Positions 23,521-31,266 of a DNA stretch of 38,856 nucleotides are shown here, in pieces. Within the stretch, counting starts at the first letter, position 1, and each line of letters opens with the position of its first letter. The stretch spans positions 1-38,856 of the forward strand of contig CAZXOC010000032.1 in the NCBI GenBank assembly GCA_964642165.1. Reading direction: 5' to 3'. The translations under genes were made by a program, and so were the position numbers. The notes under the pieces are model-generated. The model had not been told where the DNA came from. It was given only the letters and a program-made list of their open reading frames with translations, and searched no databases. This DNA is from CAYRVX01 sp964642165 (GTDB lineage Bacteria > Planctomycetota > Phycisphaerae > SM23-33).

Positions 23521-24390
23521 ATGCCCGAAGAGATGGCAGACAGAACGGCCGCGGCGCCTGGAGAGGTTTCCCGACAGCCGCGGCCTGTGGCGGGTCCCGC
23601 GCAGCAGGGGCCTTCCGGCGGCGTGGACGCGCCGCGAAGCGAACTTCGCGACGAGGAGGCGGTCTCCCGCGCCGAGTTCGGCAAGGTGGTCCGACAGCGC
23701 CAGGCGGCCAAGGAGAAGGCCCGGCAGCTCGAGACGGAGTTGGGGCAGCTTCGCGCCCGCCTCGACGACGTGCCCCATGAGGATGAGCTGCGCCGCTTCC
23801 GGGACTGGAATCGCCTCCGGGAGCAGGCGGGGCTGCCCATGGACCAGCAGGCCGAGGACATGCACGCCATCGCCCATCACCTGCGCGGGCCGCTGGAGAC
23901 TCGGATCGAGGACCTCCGCGGCCGCAGGGACGCCCTGGAGCGACGGCTGATCGACCTGCTGAGAGACCAGGAGCTGAGGGTGGCGGCCGCACGCGCCAAT
24001 GCGATCAACCCGGAGCAGGTGATCGCGCTGCTGCGTGACCGCGTGCGGATGGCCGAGTCCGCCGACGGGGGCTTCGCCCCGGAGTTCGTCGGTGCGGACG
24101 GCCAACCGGTGTTCGACGGCCCTCAGCGCGTGACCGAGCCGCAGCGGTTCGTGGAGCTGTTCCTGGCGATGCCGGAGAACGCCAACCTTGTTCGACCGAC
24201 GGTCACCCCCGGCAGCGGCGCGAGACGAGCCGGGGGACCGGCCACCAGTAGCGAACCGACTCCCCGCTCGAAGGCCGAGTTCCTGTCCCTGCCGCCGGAG
24301 GAGCGGCTGGCCGTCGCCAACCGGATGACCCGGGCGCAGCGCGACGCCATGCTGGGGCGCGGCTCGGCCGAGGACGGGGGGTACCTCTAG
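23521..24390 (+). CDS. Capsid scaffold-like protein
   Basis: The 289-residue, highly charged protein is mainly coiled coil (for example AKEKARQLETELGQLRARL and RRDALERRLIDLLRDQEL), preceded by a disordered N-terminus and followed by a flexible stretch. It ends in a compact basic motif (RMTRAQRDAMLGR, then YL as the last two residues). Position just before the major capsid gene and composition match scaffolding proteins, which guide shell assembly through a basic C-terminal helix that touches the coat. The same C-terminal motif recurs in the small protein at 38026-38355. The ATG at 23521 is chosen for its TGGAG site; a GTG at 23497 is an alternative. Its stop codon is part of the strong ribosome site of the capsid gene. 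Confidence 0.75.
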   Translation: MPEEMADRTAAAPGEVSRQPRPVAGPAQQGPSGGVDAPRSELRDEEAVSRAEFGKVVRQRQAAKEKARQLETELGQLRARLDDVPHEDELRRFRDWNRLREQAGLPMDQQAEDMHAIAHHLRGPLETRIEDLRGRRDALERRLIDLLRDQELRVAAARANAINPEQVIALLRDRVRMAESADGGFAPEFVGADGQPVFDGPQRVTEPQRFVELFLAMPENANLVRPTVTPGSGARRAGGPATSSEPTPRSKAEFLSLPPEERLAVANRMTRAQRDAMLGRGSAEDGGYL

Positions 24391-24395
24391 GAGGT
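24389..24395 (+). promoter_or_regulatory. Perfect Shine-Dalgarno for the capsid gene
   Basis: AGGAGGT is embedded in the scaffold stop codon (TAG 24388-24390) and lies 8 bases before the capsid ATG. It is the strongest ribosome site in the cassette, as expected for its most abundant product, and allows re-initiation by ribosomes that have just finished the scaffold. Confidence 0.85.
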
Positions 24396-24403
24396 AATTC
24401 CGT

Positions 24404-25288
24404 ATGGCACTGACAACCACTACGAGCCTCGACGCCTGGGTGCCGAGCGAGATGATCTCGGCCGACGTCCTGGAGGAGGCGCGCCCGAACCTGATCGTGG
24501 CGAACCTCGTGCAGCGCGAGTTCCTGGGCGCCGGGCAGGGCAAGGTGTGGGAGCAGACCCAGCTCCCGACGACCACGGCGGCGAGCGTCGGCGAGACGGA
24601 TGACATCGCCGCCGCGACGCGCACGCCGACGGCCACCGCGTCGATCACCGTGGGCGAGGTGGGCCTCAGCACGGAGGTGACCGACCTGGCGCTGGAGACG
24701 AGCGTCGTCGGTGACCTGGCGGTCTGGGCCCGCAGCAGCGGGCGGGCGATCGCTCAGAAGATCGACGGCGACCTCTGTGCGCTGTTCGCCGGGCTCAACA
24801 GCACCGGCAGCGGCGAGGTCGGCACCTCCGGCAGCGACCTGGTCGTCTCCGACTTCGTCGAGGCGATCTATGCCCTGGAGCTGAACAACGCCCCGGGGCA
24901 GATGGTCTGCATACTGCACCCCGTGCAGAAGAAGGACCTGTTCTCCGCGCTGACGAACTCGTCGAACAACGCGGCGGTCTTCACGAACCTTCCGGAACTG
25001 GTCCGGGAGGGGCGGCTGCCGCGGGGCGCGCCGACGAAGGGGTTCTGGGGCATGTTCTGCGGGGTGCCCATCTACGTCACGACGGAGGTGGACACCGCCA
25101 ACTCGGGCGCCGACCGCTGCGGCGCGATGTTCGTGCCCGAGGCCATGACGCTCGTGCAGCTCCGCCCGCTGCGGGTGGAGTACCAGCGCGACGCGTCGGC
25201 CCGAAGCACGGAGGTCGTCGCCACGATCGCCTACGGCGTCGGGGAGAACGTCGACAGCTACGGCGTTCCGATCATCACGGACGCGTAA
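24404..25288 (+). CDS. Major capsid protein (HK97-fold type)
   Basis: A 294-residue protein with an N-terminal arm (TTTTSLDAWVPSEMISADVL), a threonine-rich E-loop-like segment (QLPTTTAASVGETDDIAA), a helical spine-like section (LAVWARSSGRAIAQKIDGDL), and a C-terminal A-domain pattern (GFWGMFCGVPIYVTTEVD, VEYQRDASARSTEVV). These features and the position after a separate scaffold gene fit an HK97-fold coat protein without a fused scaffold domain. It assembles into the icosahedral shell around the portal. The start has a perfect AGGAGGT site. A very stable UUCG hairpin follows the gene. The fold assignment is from pattern, not from a search. Confidence 0.85.
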   Translation: MALTTTTSLDAWVPSEMISADVLEEARPNLIVANLVQREFLGAGQGKVWEQTQLPTTTAASVGETDDIAAATRTPTATASITVGEVGLSTEVTDLALETSVVGDLAVWARSSGRAIAQKIDGDLCALFAGLNSTGSGEVGTSGSDLVVSDFVEAIYALELNNAPGQMVCILHPVQKKDLFSALTNSSNNAAVFTNLPELVREGRLPRGAPTKGFWGMFCGVPIYVTTEVDTANSGADRCGAMFVPEAMTLVQLRPLRVEYQRDASARSTEVVATIAYGVGENVDSYGVPIITDA

Positions 25289-25345
25289 TCTGGCGGACCG
25301 GCGCGCACGTTCCACGTGACTGCGCCGGCGAGGCGGGTCTCCGAC

Positions 25346-25367
25346 GGGGCGCCCTTCGGGGCGCCCC
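25346..25367 (+). promoter_or_regulatory. Stable UUCG-tetraloop hairpin after the capsid gene
   Basis: GGGGCGCCC (25346-25354), TTCG, GGGCGCCCC (25359-25367): nine G/C pairs closed by a C(UUCG)G loop, one of the most stable RNA hairpins. No T-run follows, so it is not a standard terminator. It could protect the capsid mRNA 3' end or lower expression of the genes beyond it. Confidence 0.7.
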
Positions 25368-25393
25368 GCCGGCCCGGCACCGAAAGGAAACCC

Positions 25394-25975
25394 ATGTACG
25401 AAGACGCTTACGACCTGACCGACGCCGAGAAGCAGGAGGCCCAGGAGATCCTCGCCGAGATGTCCCTTCGCGGCGGGCGGCTGACCAACGCCGGGGGCCG
25501 ACCGATCCCCTACCGGGCGCTTCGGGGGCGGCGGTACCTGGTCTGCGAGAAGGGGCTCCTCTGGCGGTTCGCGCCGGAGGGCACCCCGCAGGTGCCGGGC
25601 CAGCCCACCGGCGTGGTCCGCCGGAACAGCGCGGTGGAGATGTGGACCGGCAGGTGGCGAAGGGCGACCACACCGGAGGGGAAGCAGACGTACGCCAAGT
25701 GCCTGGTCTGGGTGCCGGTGGACGCCAACATCAACGGCCACTCCGGCATCTCGACGCTGGGCTGGTACCGCTCGGCGAAGGGCTTCAAGCACCCCTTCGA
25801 CGCGCCCCACGCCCCCACGGCGGAGGAGATCGCCAACCTGGAGGGGCAGAAGGAGGCCACCGCAGACGCCGTCTACGCGCGGATGCAGGAGGAAGGGCTC
25901 AACGTGCCGCCGACGCCGTCCGACGAGGGCGGGACCCCGGCGCCCCCGCGGCGGAGCCGGCGCCGTGCCTCTTGA
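25394..25975 (+). CDS. Phage structural protein of unknown function, after the capsid gene
   Basis: This 193-residue protein has an acidic helical start (DLTDAEKQEAQEILAEM), a beta-rich middle (RYLVCEKGLLWRFAPEG, AKCLVWVPVDANINGHSG), and a disordered basic tail rich in Pro and Arg. GAAAGGA lies about 9 bases upstream of the ATG. Position between capsid and connector genes suggests a capsid decoration protein or head-completion factor. No family is recognised. The final bases overlap the start of a short ORF at 25965. Confidence 0.6.
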   Translation: MYEDAYDLTDAEKQEAQEILAEMSLRGGRLTNAGGRPIPYRALRGRRYLVCEKGLLWRFAPEGTPQVPGQPTGVVRRNSAVEMWTGRWRRATTPEGKQTYAKCLVWVPVDANINGHSGISTLGWYRSAKGFKHPFDAPHAPTAEEIANLEGQKEATADAVYARMQEEGLNVPPTPSDEGGTPAPPRRSRRRAS

Positions 25976-26141
25976 CCGCCGCACGGTGGACCGGCGGGCG
26001 GGGCGGCAGATTGCCGACCTCCAGAAGACCCGCCACGTCACCGACACAGAGAAGCGGAGCATCCGCAAGATGCACGAGCAGATCGCCCGCAAGGTGGAAC
26101 GCACCCGGCGGCCGGGGTCGTCGGCCGCCTGCCGGACATGA
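25965..26141 (+). CDS. Possible 58-residue basic protein
   Basis: A GTG start overlaps the previous gene by 11 bases and the frame runs to TGA at 26139-26141. The product is strongly basic and helical (RRAGRQIADLQKTRHVTD, then KRSIRKMHEQIARKVERTRR). The composition is natural-looking, with a reasonable pattern of heptad-like residues, unlike shadow frames here. It fills an otherwise empty 217-base gap in a cassette with almost no gaps. No ribosome site stands out and no family is recognised. Confidence 0.4.
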   Translation: MPLDRRTVDRRAGRQIADLQKTRHVTDTEKRSIRKMHEQIARKVERTRRPGSSAACRT

Positions 26142-26192
26142 ACGCGGAGCAGCCCGGGACCCGGCTCGGGGCCCTGCTGCGAGAGGCCGAAC

Positions 26193-26993
26193 ATGGCACG
26201 CAAGTGGGAATCGATCATCTGCTATGAGAAGCGCGGCGAGGAGTTCCACACGTCGCGCTGGCGCCTGTCGGGCATTCGGACGGCCGAGGCCGCCGAGAAC
26301 ACCGACGGCGGGGTCCTCTGGCTGGAGATGGTCCGCGCCGGCGACACGGTGACGGCCGACCTCTACAAGGACGCCGCCAGACAGGCGGCCGACAAGATCG
26401 CGACCGGCTCCGCCGATGTCTCGGGCGTGGACGGCAGCGGCGACGGCGCCGCGAAGGTGGCGCTGTCCGAGGCGAACTCCAGCGGCATCGACGGGTCCTT
26501 CCGCATCCACAGCTACCTGGCGGACGGCGTCTGCCCCGTGCAGGTGGCCCTTTGCGTGGACGAGGACCTCGATGTGCTCTGGGACGGCATCGAGTCGCTC
26601 CCGGGCTACGACGCCACGTGCGGCTGCGCGGAGTTCATCCGCCTGGCGAGCGAGGACGTCCTCGCCAAGGTCGGCGCGGTGTTCCAGGATCTCCTTGGCG
26701 GGTACGGTGCGGCCGAAGCCTGGTTCATCACCGATGCCCCGCGGGTCTTCCCGGACCTGCGACGGATTGCCAACCCCGCGCAACTGCGCGTCGCGTGCGC
26801 GCACCGGGCGTTGGAGATCGCCATCGGCCGGAGCCACAAGATGGGCGCCGAGACGATGTACAGTCGCCTGCGCGACTACCACCGCGCGGAGTACGACCGC
26901 GCGATGGCCTCGTTGGTGTTGGCCTCCCGGCCCGGCCGCGGCGGCGCGAGCGCGGGCGCCTCGACCGGCGTGATCCGCCAATCGCGGGTCTGA
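26193..26993 (+). CDS. Head-tail connector-like protein
   Basis: The 266-residue protein has an N-terminal beta part (WESIICYEKRGEEFHTSRWR, LWLEMVRAGDTVTADLYKD), a central acidic stretch, and a helical C-terminal domain (LRVACAHRALEIAIGRSHKM, YSRLRDYHRAEYDRAMAS) like the helical bundles of gp6/gp15-type adaptors that sit under the portal. The C-terminal tail is Gly/Ala-rich and flexible. Length is longer than typical adaptors (100-170 residues), so it may be a fusion. Assignment is from position, between capsid and tail genes, and helix pattern only. Confidence 0.55.
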   Translation: MARKWESIICYEKRGEEFHTSRWRLSGIRTAEAAENTDGGVLWLEMVRAGDTVTADLYKDAARQAADKIATGSADVSGVDGSGDGAAKVALSEANSSGIDGSFRIHSYLADGVCPVQVALCVDEDLDVLWDGIESLPGYDATCGCAEFIRLASEDVLAKVGAVFQDLLGGYGAAEAWFITDAPRVFPDLRRIANPAQLRVACAHRALEIAIGRSHKMGAETMYSRLRDYHRAEYDRAMASLVLASRPGRGGASAGASTGVIRQSRV

Positions 26994-27041
26994 TCGGGCG
27001 CGGAGGCCCGCTTTGTCCAGGAGACCCCGACGGGCTGAGAC

Positions 27042-27542
27042 ATGAGCGAAATCACCGTTACCAACAAGGACTGGTCCATCATCGGGGCCGTCAAGACGGC
27101 GCTGGCCGAGGCGACGGTCGGCGGCTCGCCCGTGTTCGAGTCCGTCACCGTCACCACCTCCAGCGCCCAGGCGAGCGAGTGCCAGTTCCACAGCGCCCCG
27201 ATCGCCATTCTCCGGTACGTCACGACCCGGGAGGATGCGTCGCCGGAGGACGTTCGCGGCTGCCACGTCGCGTTGGAGCTGCTGTTCGCGGCGCTGGTGG
27301 ACGGGGCGGGGAGTGACGAGTCCGCAAGGCTCCAGGAGGTGCTGCGCCTGAAGAACGCGGCGATGAACGCCGTGGAGACCGACCCCCCGGCCGACGCCCA
27401 CGCCTGGGGAGACGGCGACCGGTACCAGGAGCAGATCGAGTGGGGCTCGCCCCAAATCGACGTCTCCACGGACCAGCCTTGGGCAGTATGCAGGCTGCCG
27501 GTTCACATCGGCTTCGTGTTGGACGGGCCGACGGCCCACTGA
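27042..27542 (+). CDS. Tail-terminator/completion-like protein
   Basis: This 166-residue protein starts with a short beta strand and helix (DWSIIGAVKTALAEA), continues with strands (VFESVTVTTSS, APIAILRYVTTRE, VALELLFAALVDG), a helix (SARLQEVLRLKNAAMNAVE) and a final strand pair (CRLPVHIGFVL). That alpha/beta order and size resemble gpU/gp17-type tail-terminator proteins, which cap the tail and join it to the head. Position between the connector and the tube-like gene supports this. Sequence similarity is too weak to be certain. Confidence 0.5.
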   Translation: MSEITVTNKDWSIIGAVKTALAEATVGGSPVFESVTVTTSSAQASECQFHSAPIAILRYVTTREDASPEDVRGCHVALELLFAALVDGAGSDESARLQEVLRLKNAAMNAVETDPPADAHAWGDGDRYQEQIEWGSPQIDVSTDQPWAVCRLPVHIGFVLDGPTAH

Positions 27543-27563
27543 TCCACCCGCAGGAGCGACACC

Positions 27564-27944
27564 ATGGCCTTCAACGTCTACCACAACCCGCAGAACGTCA
27601 CGCTTGGGAGCTCCTCGATCACCGGCGTGCAGTCGATCGTCGTGTCCGTCCGGTACAACGAGATCCACGCCGCGGGAGACGACGACGCGCACGAGTCCGT
27701 CGCCCGCTACACCACCGGCAGGACCAGCGGCACGATCACGCTGCTGGATCCCACCAGCGCCGACGCCGTTCAGGGAGACAACGGGACGCTCTCGTTCACC
27801 TGGAAGGACGTCAAGGGCAGTACCGACAAGACCGTGACCATCGCCAACTGCTCCATCGGAGGCTACGACGCCACGGTGTCGCGGGACGCGGCGTCGGCCG
27901 TGACGCTTCCGTTCATCGCCGAGTCCACCCCCGACATCACGTGA
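27564..27944 (+). CDS. Tail-tube-like protein
   Basis: The 126-residue protein is almost entirely beta (SSITGVQSIVVSVRYNEIHA, TSGTITLLDPTSAD, GTLSFTWKDVKGSTDKTVTI) with one acidic turn, consistent with the small beta-barrel of phage tail-tube proteins or a related tail-knob protein. AGGAG stands 8 bases before the ATG, a strong site that suits an abundant structural product. The stop overlaps the start of the next gene (GTGA). If this is the tube protein, a tape-measure gene would be expected downstream, and none is found. Confidence 0.55.
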   Translation: MAFNVYHNPQNVTLGSSSITGVQSIVVSVRYNEIHAAGDDDAHESVARYTTGRTSGTITLLDPTSADAVQGDNGTLSFTWKDVKGSTDKTVTIANCSIGGYDATVSRDAASAVTLPFIAESTPDIT

Positions 27945-28864
27945 CGGCCTTGCGGGAGCTGGAACGCTACAAGCAACTGGAGACCCGCGCCCGCCGGAAG
28001 CTCGGCGACGCCGCGCTGCATCCGGACCTCTGTCCGAAGCTCACGTTGCACGGCGTGGGCTTCGCGATCCCCCCACGGGGGGGGCGGGTCACGCCGACCT
28101 TCGAGCCGCAGGGCGTTGCCGTCTCGGTTGTGGGCCTCGACGAGTGGCCGGAAGCGAAGGAGCTGCTGCACCGGGCCCGCAGCGGGAAGGCCGAGACCTG
28201 TCCGACCTGTGGGCGGACGCTTCCGGGCCCGCCGGCGTTGGATGCCGACCGCGACCTCGACTTCCTGGCCGCGGCGTTCGTACTGGCGGGAAGGCTCCTG
28301 GACCGGCAATACGAGTTGTCGAGGCAGGACAAGAGCGACCTCCTTGCCTTCCGCGGCGACGGGCTGCCCGAATGGATCGTTCAGCTCCTCTGCTGGTGCG
28401 CCGGGCTGCCGGCTCCGGAGCGACACGCACCGCAGGCGAGCCCGTCCGGCGGCGACGTTCCCCCGCGGCTGTGGGCCCTCCTTCCGCCGTACCGCGAGGC
28501 CGAGCCCGGCACAGATCGCGGCGGGGCCCGAGGCGATGGGCTCCTGGATCGGCTGGCCGAAGCGCTCCACGACGAGGCGGCGCGGGCGCTTGGCCGAGCC
28601 GCTCAGTCGGCAGGCCCCGGGAAGGACGCCGACCCCGGGCCGGTCTGCGAGCCGGGCTCGCCAGGCTTGCGTCTCTCACCGAGCACCCCGCCGGATCTTT
28701 GGGGTGACGTGAACGGGCGGCCGGCCTCGGCCGAGCCCGCAGGCGACGCCGCCGGCTGGCCGGGCGCGGCGCGCGGCAGCCCGGAGGGCCCCCGTGGCCT
28801 GTTGGTGCGGGATGCCGCCCGGACCGACCTGATCCGTGGCGGCGGGACGGACTGGTGGGGGTGA
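27941..28864 (+). CDS. Unrecognised protein with a CPTCG knuckle, in the tail module
   Basis: A 307-residue protein whose GTG start overlaps the tube-like gene stop by four bases. The N-terminal half is structured: LRELERYKQLETRARRKL, a beta segment (GVAVSVVGLDEWPEAKELLH), a single cysteine pair CPTCG, then helices (LAAAFVLAGRLLDRQYELS). The C-terminal half is rich in Pro, Gly, Arg and Ala and looks disordered. In siphophages this slot holds the tail-assembly chaperones, often with a programmed frameshift. Here the frame ends TGGTGGGGGTGA, a G-run at the stop, but the -1 extension would add only about 20 residues. Function unknown. Confidence 0.55.
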   Translation: MTALRELERYKQLETRARRKLGDAALHPDLCPKLTLHGVGFAIPPRGGRVTPTFEPQGVAVSVVGLDEWPEAKELLHRARSGKAETCPTCGRTLPGPPALDADRDLDFLAAAFVLAGRLLDRQYELSRQDKSDLLAFRGDGLPEWIVQLLCWCAGLPAPERHAPQASPSGGDVPPRLWALLPPYREAEPGTDRGGARGDGLLDRLAEALHDEAARALGRAAQSAGPGKDADPGPVCEPGSPGLRLSPSTPPDLWGDVNGRPASAEPAGDAAGWPGAARGSPEGPRGLLVRDAARTDLIRGGGTDWWG

Positions 28865-28916
28865 TCCGCCGCGTTGGGCATCGGCCGGCAGCGACGAGGA
28901 AGAAACGGGTGCGACC

Positions 28917-29315
28917 GTGAAGCCGAGATTCAACAGCATCGACCTGGTGGACGATGCGGCCGCGGAAGTGCTGGGCACTCCCGCGTCGCGAACGACGCGA
29001 GAGCGGCTGCCTGACGTGGCGGGAGAGTTCTTCCAGGTCAGTCCACCGGGCGGCCGGGAGGCCGTGGTCCGCGGCGTGCTGGCCTCGGCGGTGCAGGCCT
29101 CGACGGCGCTGGCGGCGGCCGATCTGAAGGCGAAGATCCGCGCCCGCCAGGCCCAAGTCGGCCAGGCGGGCACGTACTGGGGTACCGATGCCCACGAGTA
29201 CGCCGCGAGCTGCCTGCTGGCCTTCCGACAGCTCGGGCCGATCCAGATCACTTCCGCCGGCGGCGGGGTGCAGGCGATGGGGCGCGTGGAGGCACGCATC
29301 CTGACTCAGCCGTAA
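28917..29315 (+). CDS. Small tail-module protein of unknown function
   Basis: This 132-residue protein begins KPRFNSIDLVDDAAAEVL after a GTG start, continues with helical segments (EAVVRGVLASAVQASTALAA, ADLKAKIRARQAQVGQ) and ends in beta strands (LGPIQITSAGGGVQAMGRVE). An ATG at 28836 in the same frame lies inside the previous gene and is less likely. The ribosome site for 28917 is weak (GAGGAAG about 16 bases upstream). It is short and helical where a long tape-measure protein would be expected. No family is recognised. Confidence 0.55.
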   Translation: MKPRFNSIDLVDDAAAEVLGTPASRTTRERLPDVAGEFFQVSPPGGREAVVRGVLASAVQASTALAAADLKAKIRARQAQVGQAGTYWGTDAHEYAASCLLAFRQLGPIQITSAGGGVQAMGRVEARILTQP

Positions 29316-29365
29316 CCGGCCGTCCCGAACGATCGGCGGATGCGCAAGGCAGCCGGAACACTGCG

Positions 29366-30103
29366 ATGGCATACTATGCGACGGGAACCTCGGTATGGCG
29401 TGTCGACGAAGTCGATCTCGGCCTCGTCGTCACCGCCCACACCCAGCACACGGACAAGGTCATCCAGTGCTACGTGTCCGGCGACCTGGTTGCCCGGCAG
29501 CGGCCGGTGGGCGGCATGGTGCGGTTCCTGCTGCCCCAGGCCGGCCCGAACGATGCGATCCTGCTGCTCGCCGTCGACCCGGAGGACGAGGCGGCCGACT
29601 GCTGGCCGCAGGCCCTCGGGCTCGACAGCGCCTACGGCAACCGGATTGAGGTGCGGTTCCGCCGAGACCTGCTGGACGGCCGCCGGCCCGGCGACCTCTG
29701 GCGCGTGTACCGAGGCGAAGCGGGCCAGGGCGAGGCGACCCTCCAACTCCACGAAGCCACGGTCTACCCCGGCGGCCGCGGGGGCACCGGATGGGGATTC
29801 GACTGGGGCCGCGGCGGTTGGGGCTACAGCGGCTCCGCGGCGCCCGGCTGGGGATCCTGCTGGGGCTACACCTGGGGCTTCAGTATCGACTACCTGACCC
29901 ATACGACCGGGCCGCTTCCGCGCGGGACGTACCCCATCAAGGTCGAGCTGGCCGACGAGAACGGCAATGTCTCGACGGCGTTCGAGACGAGCGTCGTGGT
30001 GGACACCCACGCCCGACCGGCGGAGGCCCTGGCCGTCAGCTCCTACGACAAGGCGACGGACACCCTCGTGCTGAGCGTGAACCCCAGCCCGGACATCTCC
30101 TAG
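29366..30103 (+). CDS. Tail-associated protein with a Gly/Trp-rich segment
   Basis: The 245-residue protein has a beta-rich N-terminal domain (SVWRVDEVDLGLVVTAH, VIQCYVSGDLVARQRPVGG) with a repeated hydrophobic core pattern, then a remarkable Gly/Trp-rich stretch at residues 136-172 with six tryptophans (143, 147, 152, 162, 166, 170) and many glycines, then a C-terminal Ig/fibronectin-like strand set (GTYPIKVELADENGNVST, FETSVVVDTHARPAEAL). The Gly/Trp segment may insert in a lipid or pack against carbohydrate. It is likely an exposed tail or spike component. No family is recognised. Confidence 0.6.
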   Translation: MAYYATGTSVWRVDEVDLGLVVTAHTQHTDKVIQCYVSGDLVARQRPVGGMVRFLLPQAGPNDAILLLAVDPEDEAADCWPQALGLDSAYGNRIEVRFRRDLLDGRRPGDLWRVYRGEAGQGEATLQLHEATVYPGGRGGTGWGFDWGRGGWGYSGSAAPGWGSCWGYTWGFSIDYLTHTTGPLPRGTYPIKVELADENGNVSTAFETSVVVDTHARPAEALAVSSYDKATDTLVLSVNPSPDIS

Positions 30104-30182
30104 GCCGGCGATCCCCGGCCGGGCTTCGGTGCGAGAAAGCTGCGTGACACCGCGATGGCTACGGACAAGGACCCTGTGAGAC

Positions 30183-31265
30183 ATGGCTGAAACCGAACTG
30201 ACCGCGACCGAGTGCTCCGCCCTGAACGGCACGACCGACAGCGAGACGGACTTCAAGTACCACTCGCCCGGCGACGCGAACTACTACACCGAGGGCCAGC
30301 GCCAGCGACACCGGCTGTTGACCCTCGCGAAGGCCCTGGGCAACCGGTTCCGCGTGTACAAGGAGGGGCAGGCGACCTTCGGCGTCCGGCCGGGCAAGGT
30401 CCGCCGCGGCGACTCGGTGCTGACCTACGCCGGCTCGACCGGCAACGCGCTGAGCGACGACCAGACGAACTACATCTACCTTCACGTGGACGGCGGCGCG
30501 CTGACGCTGGCGACGAACACGTCGGGCTTCCCGAACCCCTCGGCGACGCCCCACATGCCGCTGGCGACCATCACGGTGGCCTCGGGGAGCTACGCCGTCA
30601 CCGACATGAGCGACGACCGCCAGCTCGCGGCGTTTTCGCTCTCCTCGGCGATCTGCACGCGGCCGGCCGTCAAGGCGTGGGGAGCGATCGACTTCACCGG
30701 CCGACCCGCCGATGACGAACTGCTCACCATCGGCGGCCGGAAGTACGAAATGGACTCCGACGGCGACTTCCCGCAGTCGGGCGGCGACGTCCAGGTGGAC
30801 CTCTCCGGCAACGCCACGGTGGACGAGGACATCACCGACATCGCGGCGGCGATCAACGGGGACGGCAGCGCGACGGTCTCCGCCGTGGCGGACACGACGA
30901 ACGACGTGCTGTGGCTGTACGCCAAGACGGCGGGCGCGTCGGGCAGCAGCACCACGGTCACCGAGGGCCTGAGCAACGCGACGGCGCGCGCGGCGACGCT
31001 TCGCGACGGCGCGGACGCCGCCCTGGCGGCCCTGGTCAACATCCGTCACACCATCACGGCCGCCGATGCGGCGGCAGGGCATCTCCGCATCGACACGGGG
31101 CTGACCTCCATCGACGGGGTCTACCTTTCCTTCGAAGACAGCGGCGTCGAGGCCGAGTCGGCCGTCACCGTCGGCGTCAGCGGCGGCGTGCTGACGCTCG
31201 ACGAGGGCGCGGCCGCCTGGGCGGACGGCGATATCCTCAACATCCTCGCAATTGGCACGGAATGA
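30183..31265 (+). CDS. Tail-fibre-like protein
   Basis: This 360-residue, Ala/Thr/Asp-rich protein has an N-terminal part (TDFKYHSPGDANYYTEG, LLTLAKALGNRFRVYKEG) followed by long beta-rich repetitive segments (NYIYLHVDGGALTLATNT, TPHMPLATITVASGSY, VTVGVSGGVLTLDEGAAAW). A middle segment (LLTIGGRKYEMDSDGDF, ITDIAAAINGDGSATVSA, LWLYAKTAGASGS) resembles repeats seen in phage fibres. It probably forms a trimeric host-contact fibre. The following lectin-like gene starts one base after its stop, suggesting they act at the same tip. Confidence 0.65.
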   Translation: MAETELTATECSALNGTTDSETDFKYHSPGDANYYTEGQRQRHRLLTLAKALGNRFRVYKEGQATFGVRPGKVRRGDSVLTYAGSTGNALSDDQTNYIYLHVDGGALTLATNTSGFPNPSATPHMPLATITVASGSYAVTDMSDDRQLAAFSLSSAICTRPAVKAWGAIDFTGRPADDELLTIGGRKYEMDSDGDFPQSGGDVQVDLSGNATVDEDITDIAAAINGDGSATVSAVADTTNDVLWLYAKTAGASGSSTTVTEGLSNATARAATLRDGADAALAALVNIRHTITAADAAAGHLRIDTGLTSIDGVYLSFEDSGVEAESAVTVGVSGGVLTLDEGAAAWADGDILNILAIGTE

Positions 31266-31266
31266 C

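Noticed and set aside
26138..26227. 29-codon ORF starting in the stop codon of the small basic ORF
   Set aside because: Overlaps the start of the connector gene, no ribosome site and no structure; treated as chance.
28832..28922. Possible -1 frameshift at the G-run TGGTGGGGGTGA, as in tail chaperone genes
   Set aside because: The -1 frame adds only about 20 residues, and no canonical slippery heptamer (XXXYYYZ) is present.
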